A stretch of DNA of 64,000 bases, taken from Timonella sp031979385. GTDB lineage: Bacteria > Actinomycetota > Actinomycetes > Actinomycetales > Cellulomonadaceae. A program made the translations under genes and the position numbers. The notes beneath the pieces are model-generated. The model saw only the letters and a list, made by a program, of their open reading frames with translations. It was not told the DNA's origin and did not search any database. Shown piece after piece: positions 35,087-45,615 of the stretch (positions are counted from its first letter, which is position 1; the number at the start of each line of letters is the position of its first letter). The DNA is taken from the NCBI GenBank assembly GCA_031979385.1, contig DALZEF010000007.1:62001-126000 (forward strand), written 5' to 3'.

Positions 35087-36040
35087 ATGAACGACTCAAC
35101 TCGCTCCGCATGGGGCTACGGCATCGCAACCCTGACAGAAGACGGAACCACGCTCGACGCCTGGTACCCACGTCCGCGACTTGGATCCAACACCATCGGT
35201 TCGCTCCCTGACTCCGCGCTTCTCGCGCTCGAGGGATCAGACGATGCCCGCGGTGTGCGGCGAGTCGTCGTACTGCGCGAGATCGACATGGATGTTGCGC
35301 CTCTCGACGCGGCAGACGCCTACCTGAGACTACATCTACTCTCCCACCGCCTGGTTCGGCCACACGGTCTGAACCTTGACGGCGTGTTCGGGCTTCTCAG
35401 CAATGTCGTATGGACAAACCACGGCCCATGTTCACCGGACTCGTTCGAGGCGACTCGTGCGGCGCTCATGGTTCGCGGCCCTGTCACGGTGTACGGCGTG
35501 GACAAGTTCCCGCGAATGGTCGACTACGTTGTGCCAAGCGGCGTGCGGATCGCCGACGCTGATCGCGTGCGATTGGGAGCCCACCTTGCCGAGGGCACCA
35601 CCGTCATGCACGAGGGCTTCTGCAATTTCAATGCGGGAACGCTCGGGGTCTCGATGGTGGAGGGTCGCATCTCCGCGGGAGTAGTCATCGGTGATGGCTC
35701 CGACATCGGTGGCGGCGCATCGATCATGGGGACACTCTCAGGTGGTGGCAAGCAGGTCATCTCCGTGGGCAAGCGATCCCTCTTGGGGGCAAACGCTGGA
35801 ATCGGCATCTCACTTGGCGATGACTGCGTTGTTGAGGCGGGCCTGTATCTCACAGCCGGTGCCAAGGTGATTCTCGCGGGTCAGACCGATGAGGCTGGAA
35901 AACCGCTCACGGTAAAGGCGCACGAACTCTCCGGTAGGGACAACCTGCTGTTCCGCCGCAACTCCGTGTCCGGCGCGATCGAGGTTGTCGAGCGAGCCGG
36001 CGTCGGTATCGAACTCAACAGCGCGCTACACGCCAACTGA
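35087..36040 (+). CDS. dapD: Tetrahydrodipicolinate N-succinyltransferase (actinobacterial type)
   Basis: A 317-residue trimeric left-handed beta-helix enzyme transferring succinyl from succinyl-CoA to tetrahydrodipicolinate. An N-terminal mixed domain (about 1-130) is followed by hexapeptide repeats, for instance RLGAHLAEGTTVMHEGF, VEGRISAGVVIGDGSDIGGG and VGKRSLLGANAGIGISLGD. The N-terminal sequence (AWGYGIATLTEDGTTLDAWYP) is that of the actinobacterial group, not of the enterobacterial one. Confidence 0.94.
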   Translation: MNDSTRSAWGYGIATLTEDGTTLDAWYPRPRLGSNTIGSLPDSALLALEGSDDARGVRRVVVLREIDMDVAPLDAADAYLRLHLLSHRLVRPHGLNLDGVFGLLSNVVWTNHGPCSPDSFEATRAALMVRGPVTVYGVDKFPRMVDYVVPSGVRIADADRVRLGAHLAEGTTVMHEGFCNFNAGTLGVSMVEGRISAGVVIGDGSDIGGGASIMGTLSGGGKQVISVGKRSLLGANAGIGISLGDDCVVEAGLYLTAGAKVILAGQTDEAGKPLTVKAHELSGRDNLLFRRNSVSGAIEVVERAGVGIELNSALHAN

Positions 36041-36057
36041 TCCACCTTACGCAACGT

Positions 36058-36124
36058 CGATGGGGCATTTTCCGTCCAGGTGCACAAACAAAAACCGTGT
36101 ATCCGGGCTGAAAATGCCCCATCG
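36058..36124 (-). repeat. 67-base palindromic element, copy B (best preserved)
   Basis: The arms CGATGGGGCATTTTC and GAAAATGCCCCATCG are perfectly complementary (15 pairs); the middle has TGCAC and an inner imperfect stem. It aligns gap-free with 5710-5776 and 4554-4620. It lies between convergent dapD and gltA but is separate from the real terminator at 36184-36229. Confidence 0.75.
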
Positions 36125-36183
36125 TTCTATCCGGTTCGTGTACGTCACCGCGGCCTGCCGGAATCGATACCCAACAAAATCCA

Positions 36184-36229
36184 AAAGGTGTGGCCTAGTT
36201 CCTGACAAGAGGAACTAGGCCACACTTTT
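36184..36229. terminator. Bidirectional terminator between dapD and gltA
   Basis: A 16-pair perfect stem (GTGTGGCCTAGTTCCT with complement) extended by A/T pairs, flanked by A-run and T-run, terminates both converging genes. Confidence 0.92.
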
Positions 36230-36276
36230 GGTCTCACAGGGCTGCCGACCTGCGGGTATGCCGCGCCAAGGACAAG

Positions 36277-37572
<1,296 letters not shown>

Positions 37573-37854
37573 TAATTTCCTTCCTTGCGCCTTGACGCCT
37601 TCGTTAAGGCTGTGCGGCGCTGCCTGCTCCGCATCCGCCCTGCCCAAACCACGGCACGGCTCGAACCTCATGAGCCCGACGATGCGTCAAACGTACGCCA
37701 CAAAGTGGTCTAAGTAACGTTAGCCAATACATGGGACTTTAGGGAAAACGATCAGGTCCGCGAACGCGATTCCCACAGTGAGAACCATCACACGGCACTA
37801 AAAGCAAGGGTAAACCATTCACCAAGTAAAGGGAAAGTCCTTAGGTGGAATCGA

Positions 37855-39036
37855 CTAACCGAGCCGACTCCCCACACCACTGATGCGCTCATCTGTCGCG
37901 GTCAGCGCCATACGAACGTGATCATTACCGGCTGGACCGTAAAAGGCCCCGGGGGCCACAAGGATTCCGCGTTCCGCGAAGTAGCCGACGCTCTCCCAGC
38001 ACGCACCCGGCATACGACTTTGGGCCTGTTGTACAAGCACTGACGTGTGGTCTTTCAAGACCGGCATGCTGCCAGCACGTACCCACACGTAGAGGCCTGC
38101 CTCCGAGCCATCCATCTCGAAGGTCTCCGACGCTCCCCCCAGCGCAGTCAACAACACATCACGGCGACGAGCGTACACGGCGTATTGATCCCACACGTGA
38201 GCCTCATCCGTCAACGCCGCGATCATAGCCTGTTGAACGGGGAACGGCACGATCATGCCAAGATGCTTGCGCAGAGCCAGCAATTGGCGCACCACTTGAC
38301 CATCACCCGCCACAAACGCGGCACGGTATCCGGCCATGTTCGACTGTTTGGACAGCGAGTAGGTAACGAGCAGGCCTTCGTAGGAGGTGCCCCGCACCCG
38401 AGGATCAAGCACGCTTGGGACACCGTCGCCCACATACGGCGAAGTCCACGGCAGTTCGGCATAGCACTCATCTGATACGACGAGCGCACCGATCTCGCGC
38501 GCGGCATCCACGACTTCCCGCAGGGCAGCAACATCCATCACTTTGCCGTGCGGGTTACCTGGGCTATTGACCCAGACAAGCTTGACGCGCGTGTCTCCGC
38601 GCCAGTCTGCCACATTGTCAGTGGCAACAGGTGTTGCCCCGGCCAAGCGTGCACCGACCTCGTAGGTCGGATAGGCGACGCTCGGATAGACCACGACGTC
38701 GCCCTCACCGAGGTGGAGCAACGAGGGAAGCAGGCCAACCAGTTCCTTCGAACCGATCGTTGGCAAAATATCGGAGGGATCGAGATCTGGCACGGCTCGG
38801 CGCACCTCAAACCAACCCGCGACAGCTTCGCGTAGTTGGGTGGTTCCGTACGTCAACGGATATCCATGAGCGTCCGAGGCCGAGGCAATGGCATTCTGGA
38901 TGACCTGGGGGGTTGGATCAACCGGTGTGCCCACAGATAGGTCGATGATTCCATCAGGGTGGTTCCGCGCAAGGTCACCGAATGGGATCAATAGGTCCCA
39001 TGGAAAGACAATGTCGGAGATGTCCCTAAAACCCAC
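37855..39036 (-). CDS. dapC: Succinyldiaminopimelate transaminase
   Basis: A 393-residue fold-type I aminotransferase. PLP is expected on the lysine in TYSLSKQSNMAGYRAAF; other family regions are VWVNSPGNPHG, VSDECYAELPW and the C-terminal YFAERGILVAPGAFYGPAGNDHVRMALT, here quoted for position. Actinobacterial DapC lies next to fdxA, as here (two-base gap), so the call is by motif and context. It acts between the DapD and DapE steps encoded nearby. Confidence 0.9.
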   Translation of the reverse strand: MGFRDISDIVFPWDLLIPFGDLARNHPDGIIDLSVGTPVDPTPQVIQNAIASASDAHGYPLTYGTTQLREAVAGWFEVRRAVPDLDPSDILPTIGSKELVGLLPSLLHLGEGDVVVYPSVAYPTYEVGARLAGATPVATDNVADWRGDTRVKLVWVNSPGNPHGKVMDVAALREVVDAAREIGALVVSDECYAELPWTSPYVGDGVPSVLDPRVRGTSYEGLLVTYSLSKQSNMAGYRAAFVAGDGQVVRQLLALRKHLGMIVPFPVQQAMIAALTDEAHVWDQYAVYARRRDVLLTALGGASETFEMDGSEAGLYVWVRAGSMPVLKDHTSVLVQQAQSRMPGACWESVGYFAERGILVAPGAFYGPAGNDHVRMALTATDERISGVGSRLG

Positions 39037-39038
39037 GA

Positions 39039-39356
39039 TCAGGCCTGAGGTGGCAGCGACTCGATGATTGGGTGATCCTTATCGATCTGCCCCATCTTCG
39101 CAGCACCACCGGGAGAACCAAGGTCATCGAAGAACTGGACGTTTGCGTCGTAGTATTCTGACCACTCCTCGGGGACATCGTCCTCGTAGTAGATGGCCTC
39201 AACCGGGCAGACAGGTTCACAAGCTCCGCAGTCCACGCACTCGTCTGGGTGGATGTAAAGCGATCGGTTTCCCTCGTAGATGCAGTCGACGGGGCATTCC
39301 TCAATGCATGCCTTGTCTTTGACATCGACGCAAGGCTTGGCGATCACGTAGGTCAC
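39039..39356 (-). CDS. fdxA: Seven-iron ferredoxin
   Basis: A 105-residue ferredoxin with one [3Fe-4S] and one [4Fe-4S] cluster. The ligands are seen in CVDVKDKACIEECPVDC and CVDCGACEPVCPVEAI. It transfers electrons at low potential in the cytosol. Directly precedes dapC, the standard actinobacterial pair. Upstream (39357-39555) lies a GTAGGGG/CCCCTAC hairpin at about 39431-39451 in the divergent promoter region. Confidence 0.95.
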   Translation of the reverse strand: MTYVIAKPCVDVKDKACIEECPVDCIYEGNRSLYIHPDECVDCGACEPVCPVEAIYYEDDVPEEWSEYYDANVQFFDDLGSPGGAAKMGQIDKDHPIIESLPPQA

Positions 39357-39564
39357 TTGCGAGTTCCTTTCAACCTAAAAATAAAACGCCCTTGTTACGG
39401 ACAAAGTAGTGTAGCGGAGCGTAGGGGTTTCGCGAAGCAAGCCCCTACCGGAGCGTAACGTACGAGAGTTCGTAACCAAACAAGCATGGTAGATCCTATT
39501 ATCTCCCAGCCAGTCGCCCCATAGGACCCAATCCCACGTGCTGGCTTAGTGTTAAATGTTCTCT

Positions 39565-39834
39565 ATGAACAACCCTAAACCTGTTTCACCCGAAGAACCT
39601 ATTCGGCCAGAGATCGCCGAGTGGCAGGTGGGTCAGCGGGTTATGGTTCGGGTCAATCTACCCGACGGTGACTCCCACCTTTACACGGATATCCTCGGTT
39701 ATATTAGCGCCAAGACCAGCGAGTTCATCACACTGGACACTCGCGCGGGTGGGCGCGTCATCCCTGTTGCGGACATCGCCATCGGCAAGCTGATTCCGCC
39801 ACCTCCTGCGCGGCGGCGTCCGCGCCAACAGTAG
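39565..39834 (+). CDS. Small SH3-like domain protein, function unknown
   Basis: 89 residues beginning MNNPKP. The middle, WQVGQRVMVRVNLPDG to LDTRAGGRVIPVADIAIGKL, is a small beta-barrel resembling the N-terminal domain found fused to GNAT acetyltransferases in actinomycetes (quality VGQRV...PDG and a closing IPVADI strand); here it stands alone with a basic PPPPARRRPRQQ tail. No ribosome-binding site is obvious, so the mRNA may be leaderless; an in-frame ATG nine bases upstream also exists. Divergent from fdxA. Confidence 0.7.
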   Translation: MNNPKPVSPEEPIRPEIAEWQVGQRVMVRVNLPDGDSHLYTDILGYISAKTSEFITLDTRAGGRVIPVADIAIGKLIPPPPARRRPRQQ

Positions 39835-39906
39835 TTTCTCGCGTGCCGACGAGCCCTCATCTCGGGTGTTCGCGTCACCCGCGGAGCGCCCTCGTCCGGG
39901 CATAGA

Positions 39907-40938
39907 TCACATATTTCCACGAACGTTAACGGTTATGCCCTGCGCCACATCGGCATCCACGGTGATTCTGGTGACGAGGCTGCCGGTGGCCCCGATGGCC
40001 AGCAGTTGTTCAGCCCAGTTCGCTTGGTCGAGCGACACTTCAGACTCGCCCGCCTCTCCACCACTGGGATATTCCACGATGGGAGCGCCACGGCTAAAGA
40101 ACTCAGTCAATTCCTCTGTGTCAGACTCGGTTGCGTCCAGTGCGTCACGCATATCGGTCAACAACTCGATCGCCCGATCAACCGCGCCCAAGACAGCACG
40201 GGAATTGTCCACGATCATCGCCTGATTACGGGTGGCTGATCCACGCGCCACCCGGGTACCGTCTCGGAAACTCCCCGCTGCCAGACGAACCGCTAGTTCA
40301 CGATTCGGGGAAGTTGCCACGATACCCGTCAAAGAGTGCGCGAGGACATGTGGAAGGTGCGAGACCAGCGCAACCGAATCGTCGTGAATCCTGTCCGTGG
40401 TCACCAAAGCCCGACCCGACATGACGCGCGTGATGAACTGCAGCACGAGCAGCGCTCGCGTGAGCTCTGTCTCCTCTGCCAGCGTGAGGCCCCATGTTGC
40501 GCCGTCGAACAGATGGGGGTCAGCATGCGCGAAGCCCGATTTCTCGGTGCCTGCCATGGGATGGGCGCCCACATACTGCGAGCCGAGACCTGCAGCGTTG
40601 ACGGACTCACGCACACGCTCCTTGACGCTTCCCGCGTCGGTGATCGTGGTGTGCGGGGGAACCGTGCGTGCAATCCGCACCATGATGTCCAACATGGCGA
40701 ACAGCGGTGACGCGACCACGAGCAGATCCACGCCCGAGGCTGCCAGATCCTCCAGTTCGTCGAAAACCGTCAACCCAGTCTCTCGTGCAGTCGCACGCGT
40801 TGTCGGATTGCGGTCCCACACGCTCACGGCGATTCCCCGGTCCCTCAGCGCGAGCGCGAGTGACCCACCAATCAGTCCGAGCGTCACAACACCCACGGTC
40901 ATGGTGCGTGGCTCACGAAGAGGCGCATCCGTTACCAC
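39907..40938 (-). CDS. tyrA: Prephenate dehydrogenase
   Basis: A 343-residue NAD(P)-dependent enzyme oxidising prephenate towards tyrosine. The Rossmann motif GLIGGSLALALRDRG is at residues 18-32, GAHPMAGTEKSGFAHAD and SHLPHVLAHSL form the active site. The C-terminus (about 275-343) is a small extra domain with LLAIGATGSLVTRITVD, possibly ACT-like. It overlaps pheA by seven bases, so phenylalanine and tyrosine branches are translated together. Confidence 0.93.
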   Translation of the reverse strand: MVTDAPLREPRTMTVGVVTLGLIGGSLALALRDRGIAVSVWDRNPTTRATARETGLTVFDELEDLAASGVDLLVVASPLFAMLDIMVRIARTVPPHTTITDAGSVKERVRESVNAAGLGSQYVGAHPMAGTEKSGFAHADPHLFDGATWGLTLAEETELTRALLVLQFITRVMSGRALVTTDRIHDDSVALVSHLPHVLAHSLTGIVATSPNRELAVRLAAGSFRDGTRVARGSATRNQAMIVDNSRAVLGAVDRAIELLTDMRDALDATESDTEELTEFFSRGAPIVEYPSGGEAGESEVSLDQANWAEQLLAIGATGSLVTRITVDADVAQGITVNVRGNM

Positions 40939-41873
40939 AACAGTGCCCTTTCAAGGTCTTCAGGAGAACTGGAGGCGTCCGCACTCAACGGTGGAATGCG
41001 CTCCTCGTCCACGGTTGCATCGATCTCACCGCGTGAGGGGAACACACCGAGGGTCTTGACCGAGTCACCCGCCTCGATCAGCCCGCCGATCACCGAACGC
41101 AACGTCTCATCCCACGGAGCCGCATCAACCGTCATGATGAACACGTACTTACCCTCAAGAGCCTTGAGGGGACGCGTGATAAGTGAGGACAGGTTCACTC
41201 CCCGACCTCCGAGCGCGCCGAGAATTCGTGCGAGCACGCCAGGACCGGTGATGCGTGGCGTGATCGCCACCATCGAACGAACCGTGTGTCCAGCATCGTT
41301 CTGCCAGGTTTCAATTCGGGAACGCTGAGCAAGTGCCTGCTCCCGACCAGTAATGAGGAGGAAGCGCGTGCGCGCGCCATGGTAGTCCTGCACCCGTTCA
41401 TCGATGATCTCTCGGTCGTATAGGCTGGCTGCGATTCGTGGTGCAAGCGCGATCTGATGTGGTTGCACATCGCGCGCAGCCGCCGCATTCGATGCCGCCG
41501 GAACCTCGGTCAAGCCACGCTCGGTGATAAAACGCTGACACTGGGCAAGACCGTGCGGATGACTTGTCACCTCGGTGAACGGACCTGTCGCTCCGGCAAT
41601 CGTCATCGCATCAAATGCAACCTCAACGAACACCTCATCAATCGCGACCACATTGCGGGCAGCCACGAGTGCGTCCAGCGAGGGCACCACATACCCTTCG
41701 ACACTGCTCTCAATTGCGACGATCCCGTACTCGAACCGGCCGTCCTCCACACCGTCGTACACCTGGGTGACAATCGGCAACGGAACCAGTTGGGCATCGC
41801 CACCAATGGCATCGATCGCCGCCTGATGCGTGAATGTTCCCTCTGGGCCTAGATACGCAACACGGGGAGACAT
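40932..41873 (-). CDS. pheA: Prephenate dehydratase
   Basis: A 313-residue enzyme making phenylpyruvate. It has YLGPEGTFTHQAA at the N-terminus, ESSVEGYVV, the catalytic TRF motif in ARTRFLLI (near residue 175), then a C-terminal ACT domain (GPGVLARILGALGGRGVNLSSLITRPLK) that normally binds phenylalanine. Start ATG 41873 follows the previous stop by five bases; a longer frame would overlap that gene. Confidence 0.94.
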   Translation of the reverse strand: MSPRVAYLGPEGTFTHQAAIDAIGGDAQLVPLPIVTQVYDGVEDGRFEYGIVAIESSVEGYVVPSLDALVAARNVVAIDEVFVEVAFDAMTIAGATGPFTEVTSHPHGLAQCQRFITERGLTEVPAASNAAAARDVQPHQIALAPRIAASLYDREIIDERVQDYHGARTRFLLITGREQALAQRSRIETWQNDAGHTVRSMVAITPRITGPGVLARILGALGGRGVNLSSLITRPLKALEGKYVFIMTVDAAPWDETLRSVIGGLIEAGDSVKTLGVFPSRGEIDATVDEERIPPLSADASSSPEDLERALLW

Positions 41874-41878
41874 CCGCG

Positions 41879-42769
41879 TTAGTTCGCTTTCGACGAGGCC
41901 GCGGCAATGGCGGACTGGGACATGTTCGACCACACTGGGGTAAGGGCATCTGGTCCAGGAATGAATTGGGTACCCGGCAGAATCGCGAGAATACGGTACT
42001 GCACCTCCTGCGCCGAGAGTTGTGCCAAGAGGGATCGAAGCACGGTTGAGTCAGCAATCGCGAACGAGCTGAGGAACACGTGTGTGCCATTGGCTGCCCG
42101 TTGGGAACGAAGGTGTTGCAGGTCGATGCTGTGCTCAGCAAACACATTCAGGGTGATGCGCAACGAACCCTCGTGATCTTCAGTGGGGCCGAAAGCGAGC
42201 CAGATCTGAGTACGCTCGGTGAAGTCGTAGAGTTCCTCAGCGGTTTCAAGCAGCCCGTACCACAGTGGGGGGACCGAGGCGAACAACGATGCGCCCTCAA
42301 GCTCAAAGTAACCTGCGGGGATCGCAGCCTTCTCGAGCACGAGCATGCCGTGCTCACCGGCCAGCGTGCAGCGGTCATCCACGGACATCGTGGTTGAGAC
42401 AACCTGCGGGGTGATGCCAAGGGTGCGCAGCACCTGACGGGTGTCGCGCATACCCGCCTCATCGATGATCGCGGTCCCGTTGCTCTCATGCGAGCGTCCC
42501 ACAAGGGTCCACTGCGAATCGATCGACACGGACTGCGTGAGGACAAGGGAGTTGTCAGCCGAGAGCAGACGACGCTCAAGTCCCGGGTCAGGCTGCGAGG
42601 GGTGGCCGATATGAACCACACCGTTGATCGCATCGAGGGCGGCGATGGTCGCAAGCATGCTGGTGCGCGACCCCAGTTCAAGGAGCACTGAGTCCCCGTT
42701 GTCCCAACCGCCCTTCGCCGCAGCGGCGCGCGCGTGCACGGCGGACTCCCGCTCGCTCTTTCCCAGCAT
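41879..42769 (-). CDS. ACT-domain protein upstream of pheA, unclear function
   Basis: 296 residues. The C-terminal part (about 190-265) is an ACT domain: WLAFGPTEDHEGSLRITL, then VFAEHSIDLQHLRSQRA, where prephenate dehydratases have an ESRP motif. The N-terminal 180 residues show no TRF motif and no family that I recognise; they may be a worn prephenate dehydratase domain (VLLELGSRTSMLATIAALD, CTLAGEHGMLVLEKAAIPAG). First gene of a unit with pheA and tyrA (five-base spacing), so it may serve as a regulatory subunit or aromatic amino acid sensor (inference). Confidence 0.65.
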   Translation of the reverse strand: MLGKSERESAVHARAAAAKGGWDNGDSVLLELGSRTSMLATIAALDAINGVVHIGHPSQPDPGLERRLLSADNSLVLTQSVSIDSQWTLVGRSHESNGTAIIDEAGMRDTRQVLRTLGITPQVVSTTMSVDDRCTLAGEHGMLVLEKAAIPAGYFELEGASLFASVPPLWYGLLETAEELYDFTERTQIWLAFGPTEDHEGSLRITLNVFAEHSIDLQHLRSQRAANGTHVFLSSFAIADSTVLRSLLAQLSAQEVQYRILAILPGTQFIPGPDALTPVWSNMSQSAIAAASSKAN

Positions 42770-42814
42770 GAAGACTCCTTAAGGCTCTATAAACAAGTGC
42801 TCTCGAACATGCTA

Positions 42815-42848
42815 TAGCCCGCAGCGACCAGCGTGCCGCCACGGGCTA
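42815..42848 (-). terminator. Possible hairpin after the VanW-family gene
   Basis: TAGCCCG pairs with CGGGCTA over a 20-base loop, 32 bases past the stop on the minus strand. No T-run. Weak. Confidence 0.3.
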
Positions 42849-42880
42849 CAGAGTGGGAAGGCCAATCCTTCTCCTGCCTG

Positions 42881-45568
42881 TTAGTCGTCCTCTTTGGACT
42901 TGTCCTTCTTACACGTCACACCGTTGTCAGGGCGGTATGTCCAAGACTTCGCCTCGTCTGCGACCACCTCGCCGGTGGCGATTTCGGTGACCTTACGGGT
43001 GACCGTGACACTGAATCCCGGCTGTCCCGTTGGGTAGTACGAGCAGTTGGCAGCGGTGGACGTGGTCATACGGGCCGGAGTGACGTTCCGGCGCGGCGAA
43101 GTCGTGGTCTCGACCTCGTAGGTCTTGGTTCCCCAGGCCTCAACCGTCAGGTTTCCATCCGCCACATAGGCACGGAGCAAGATTCCTGTCTCGGAATCAT
43201 TGCGCCAGATCATATCGATCGAACCGGAGAACAGGGTTGATTCACGACCCTCTGGGTAGCGTGGAATCCACACGGTGTGTGGGCGGTGTGCGATATCAGT
43301 CATACCGGCGAAGAAACCGACGTTATAGGTGGTCGTTGCGACCTGCGAGAGTCCACCGCCCATGCCTTCAGTGTGCACTCCGTTGACGATCACGCCTGCG
43401 GGATAGTAGCCATTCTCACGCGACACCGGACCGATGACCTTCATGAGGTCAAACTCCTCGCCTGGCCGCACCAGGTATCCGGTGATGCGGCTGGCAGCGA
43501 CCCGCAGGTTCTCGGTGCGCCAGTGGCCGTTCGTGATCCGGGTGGAGAAGCTTGCGACCTTCTCCTTGATACCGAGATCTTCAAGCTTCTGAGCCGAAAG
43601 GTCTGGATCTGTTTCAACCAGATCCACCTGCGCTACACGATTATCGGTGGTCGCTGCCGCATGGAACGCCGTGGCAAGCTGTTCATCATCGATCCGGGTG
43701 CCGGCCTGCCCTGGCTCAATGACTGGTTTGCCATCCTTAAACACGAATCGGGCGTCCTCTGCTTCCCGCAGCAGATCTTTCGTGCGCTTCACAACCTCTG
43801 TGGCGAGTTTCTTGCCATCAAACGCAAAGGTCGCCTGGCCGTTCTCGAACTTGATGTCCACATTCTTCGTGAACGCTTCCTGGGGGATCTCAGCTTTCTG
43901 GCCGTCGATCTCGACCATGACTGCGGCGGAGGCAATCTTATTTGCGGTGGCAAGCGCCGCGTCGGTTGCCGCCTGGGTGACCTCAGGCTCGACTTCTTGC
44001 ACTGTGAGTGGCACGGGACGGGTCTGCGAGAACAGATGGGTAAGCAACTGTTGCTTTACCTGCTCGGAATCGACGCCCATACCGTTCTCGGCATTCGTGG
44101 CGACAGCGTGGCCGTCCACGAAACTGACGGTCCCGCTGACAGGTTCGACGTAGAGAGCGGACTCCACCTCTGCAACCGCGGAGTCAAGTTGTTCGTTGTC
44201 TACGCCCAACACAGGCTCGATGGCCTCACCACCAGCAAGTTTCTCCCACAGAGTGCTCGGGGACCAGGAAAAGCCGGTGAGTCCCTCGACAGTCTGCTCA
44301 GCGTCGAAGGTGATTCCCACCGCGGACGGTACCACAGTGGTGTTCAGATCACCGGCCGCTAGAGTTACGTCCTCGTCGAGTTTTGGAAGAAGTTCGTCGT
44401 TGAGTTTTACGGCGGCATCCGCCTCGCTCAAGCCGCCAATCTCGACGCCCGCAACACTGACGTTCTTGGCGATCTCATCAGCCAACGCATATTGGGCTGC
44501 CGCGTAGGCACCACCGAGCACCAGGATCGTGGCGAGCGTCCCCACTACCGCCTTCACCCAGCCACGTCCAGACTTCTCTTCCTCAAAGTCAGCGAATGCC
44601 GAGCCTGCCGACTCGTTGACGGTTCGCGGCTCTTTCGCTGGAGCGTTTGGCTTGATCGAGACCGGGTCTGCTGCCGTCTTCGTGGCGGGCTCAGTCCGTG
44701 GAGAGACGCGCACCGGGGTTGCGGCGGCCTTCACCGAGTTCTCGACGTCACCGCGAGGTTCGTCGTTCTCCTCTACGGCCAAGTCCGGCCCTGTTGAAGC
44801 ACTTTCGGAGGCCGTCTCAGACGTTGCAGCGATCACGGCGGTGTCGTCGCCATCGTGAGGACCGTGTTCCAGAGCCCCGTCACTGGTAAGGTCATCGACT
44901 ACTTCGGATTCCGCGGTGACCTCGGCAACTTCCTCCTCTGCGCTCGCGTCGACTCCAGAATCAGGCTCTGCGGGAGACACCACAACGCGTTCGATAACGT
45001 GGGTAGCGTCATCATCGTCGCTACCCTCCAGGGTTGATGTGTCCTCTTGCCCCGCATTCTCGGCTTCCTCGCCGTCATGCTCCGCCTCAGGACCCACACC
45101 GATGACATCCCCGTCGTCGGTGTCCTCTGACTTTTGTTCCGGCTCTGGCTGAGGATCGATGACGGGATCGCCAACTGTCTCTACGGCTTCAGCGCTGTCC
45201 TCACGCGCCGTGGTCTCGTCAGGTTCCACTCTGTCTTCAACAGTGCTTCCCGGCTCAGCACTATCGGCTGGCGTAGCATCGATCTCAGCACTGCCATCAG
45301 CATCAATGTCCTCGTCTGAGGTCATTTCCTCTGGGTCGTCATCCTCATACAGATCCGCTGGGTTGACGTCGTCCACAGGTGCACTGGTAGTCACCGGCGG
45401 TCGGTCAAGGATGGGAATTGGCGACGGCGAGACCGCAGCAGGCTGTGCTGGGCTCTCAGTGTTCTCCCCCTGCGCCGCTTCCTCTGGTGAGTCAGCGGAT
45501 GTCACCTCTGCGTTAGATGGGGCCTCGACGCCGTCTTCCCGCGGGTCCAGGTCTTCCACGCCAGCCAT
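42881..45568 (-). CDS. VanW-family membrane protein with long acidic N-terminus
   Basis: 895 residues. An acidic, low-complexity cytoplasmic region of about 335 residues (rich in Glu, Asp, Ser, Thr, Ala) precedes one membrane helix (VKAVVGTLATILVLGGAYAA, about 338-358). Outside are putative peptidoglycan-binding-type domains (two similar blocks around VAGVEIGGLSEADAAVKL and the following 250 residues), then the VanW domain: RPGEEFDLMKVIGPVSRENGY, GMGGGLSQVATTTYN and AHRPHTVWIPRYPEGRESTL. Ends with a Lys/Asp tail. Start ATG 45568 has GGAG six bases upstream. VanW function is unknown; a cell-wall role is likely. Confidence 0.85.
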   Translation of the reverse strand: MAGVEDLDPREDGVEAPSNAEVTSADSPEEAAQGENTESPAQPAAVSPSPIPILDRPPVTTSAPVDDVNPADLYEDDDPEEMTSDEDIDADGSAEIDATPADSAEPGSTVEDRVEPDETTAREDSAEAVETVGDPVIDPQPEPEQKSEDTDDGDVIGVGPEAEHDGEEAENAGQEDTSTLEGSDDDDATHVIERVVVSPAEPDSGVDASAEEEVAEVTAESEVVDDLTSDGALEHGPHDGDDTAVIAATSETASESASTGPDLAVEENDEPRGDVENSVKAAATPVRVSPRTEPATKTAADPVSIKPNAPAKEPRTVNESAGSAFADFEEEKSGRGWVKAVVGTLATILVLGGAYAAAQYALADEIAKNVSVAGVEIGGLSEADAAVKLNDELLPKLDEDVTLAAGDLNTTVVPSAVGITFDAEQTVEGLTGFSWSPSTLWEKLAGGEAIEPVLGVDNEQLDSAVAEVESALYVEPVSGTVSFVDGHAVATNAENGMGVDSEQVKQQLLTHLFSQTRPVPLTVQEVEPEVTQAATDAALATANKIASAAVMVEIDGQKAEIPQEAFTKNVDIKFENGQATFAFDGKKLATEVVKRTKDLLREAEDARFVFKDGKPVIEPGQAGTRIDDEQLATAFHAAATTDNRVAQVDLVETDPDLSAQKLEDLGIKEKVASFSTRITNGHWRTENLRVAASRITGYLVRPGEEFDLMKVIGPVSRENGYYPAGVIVNGVHTEGMGGGLSQVATTTYNVGFFAGMTDIAHRPHTVWIPRYPEGRESTLFSGSIDMIWRNDSETGILLRAYVADGNLTVEAWGTKTYEVETTTSPRRNVTPARMTTSTAANCSYYPTGQPGFSVTVTRKVTEIATGEVVADEAKSWTYRPDNGVTCKKDKSKEDD

Positions 45569-45589
45569 CAATTGCTCCAATTCTGTGCG

Positions 45590-45615
45590 CTAACGGTTAT
45601 TGGTCTAACGGTTAA
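45590..45615 (-). promoter_or_regulatory. Direct repeat before the VanW-family gene
   Basis: CTAACGGTTAT and CTAACGGTTAA, starting 15 bases apart, lie 20-45 bases upstream of the start codon. AACGGTTAATGCCGTT also forms an inverted repeat. Possible regulator site near the promoter. Confidence 0.4.

Noticed and set aside
43277..44362. 361-residue plus-strand frame
   Set aside because: Antisense to the VanW-family gene; no ribosome site or motif.
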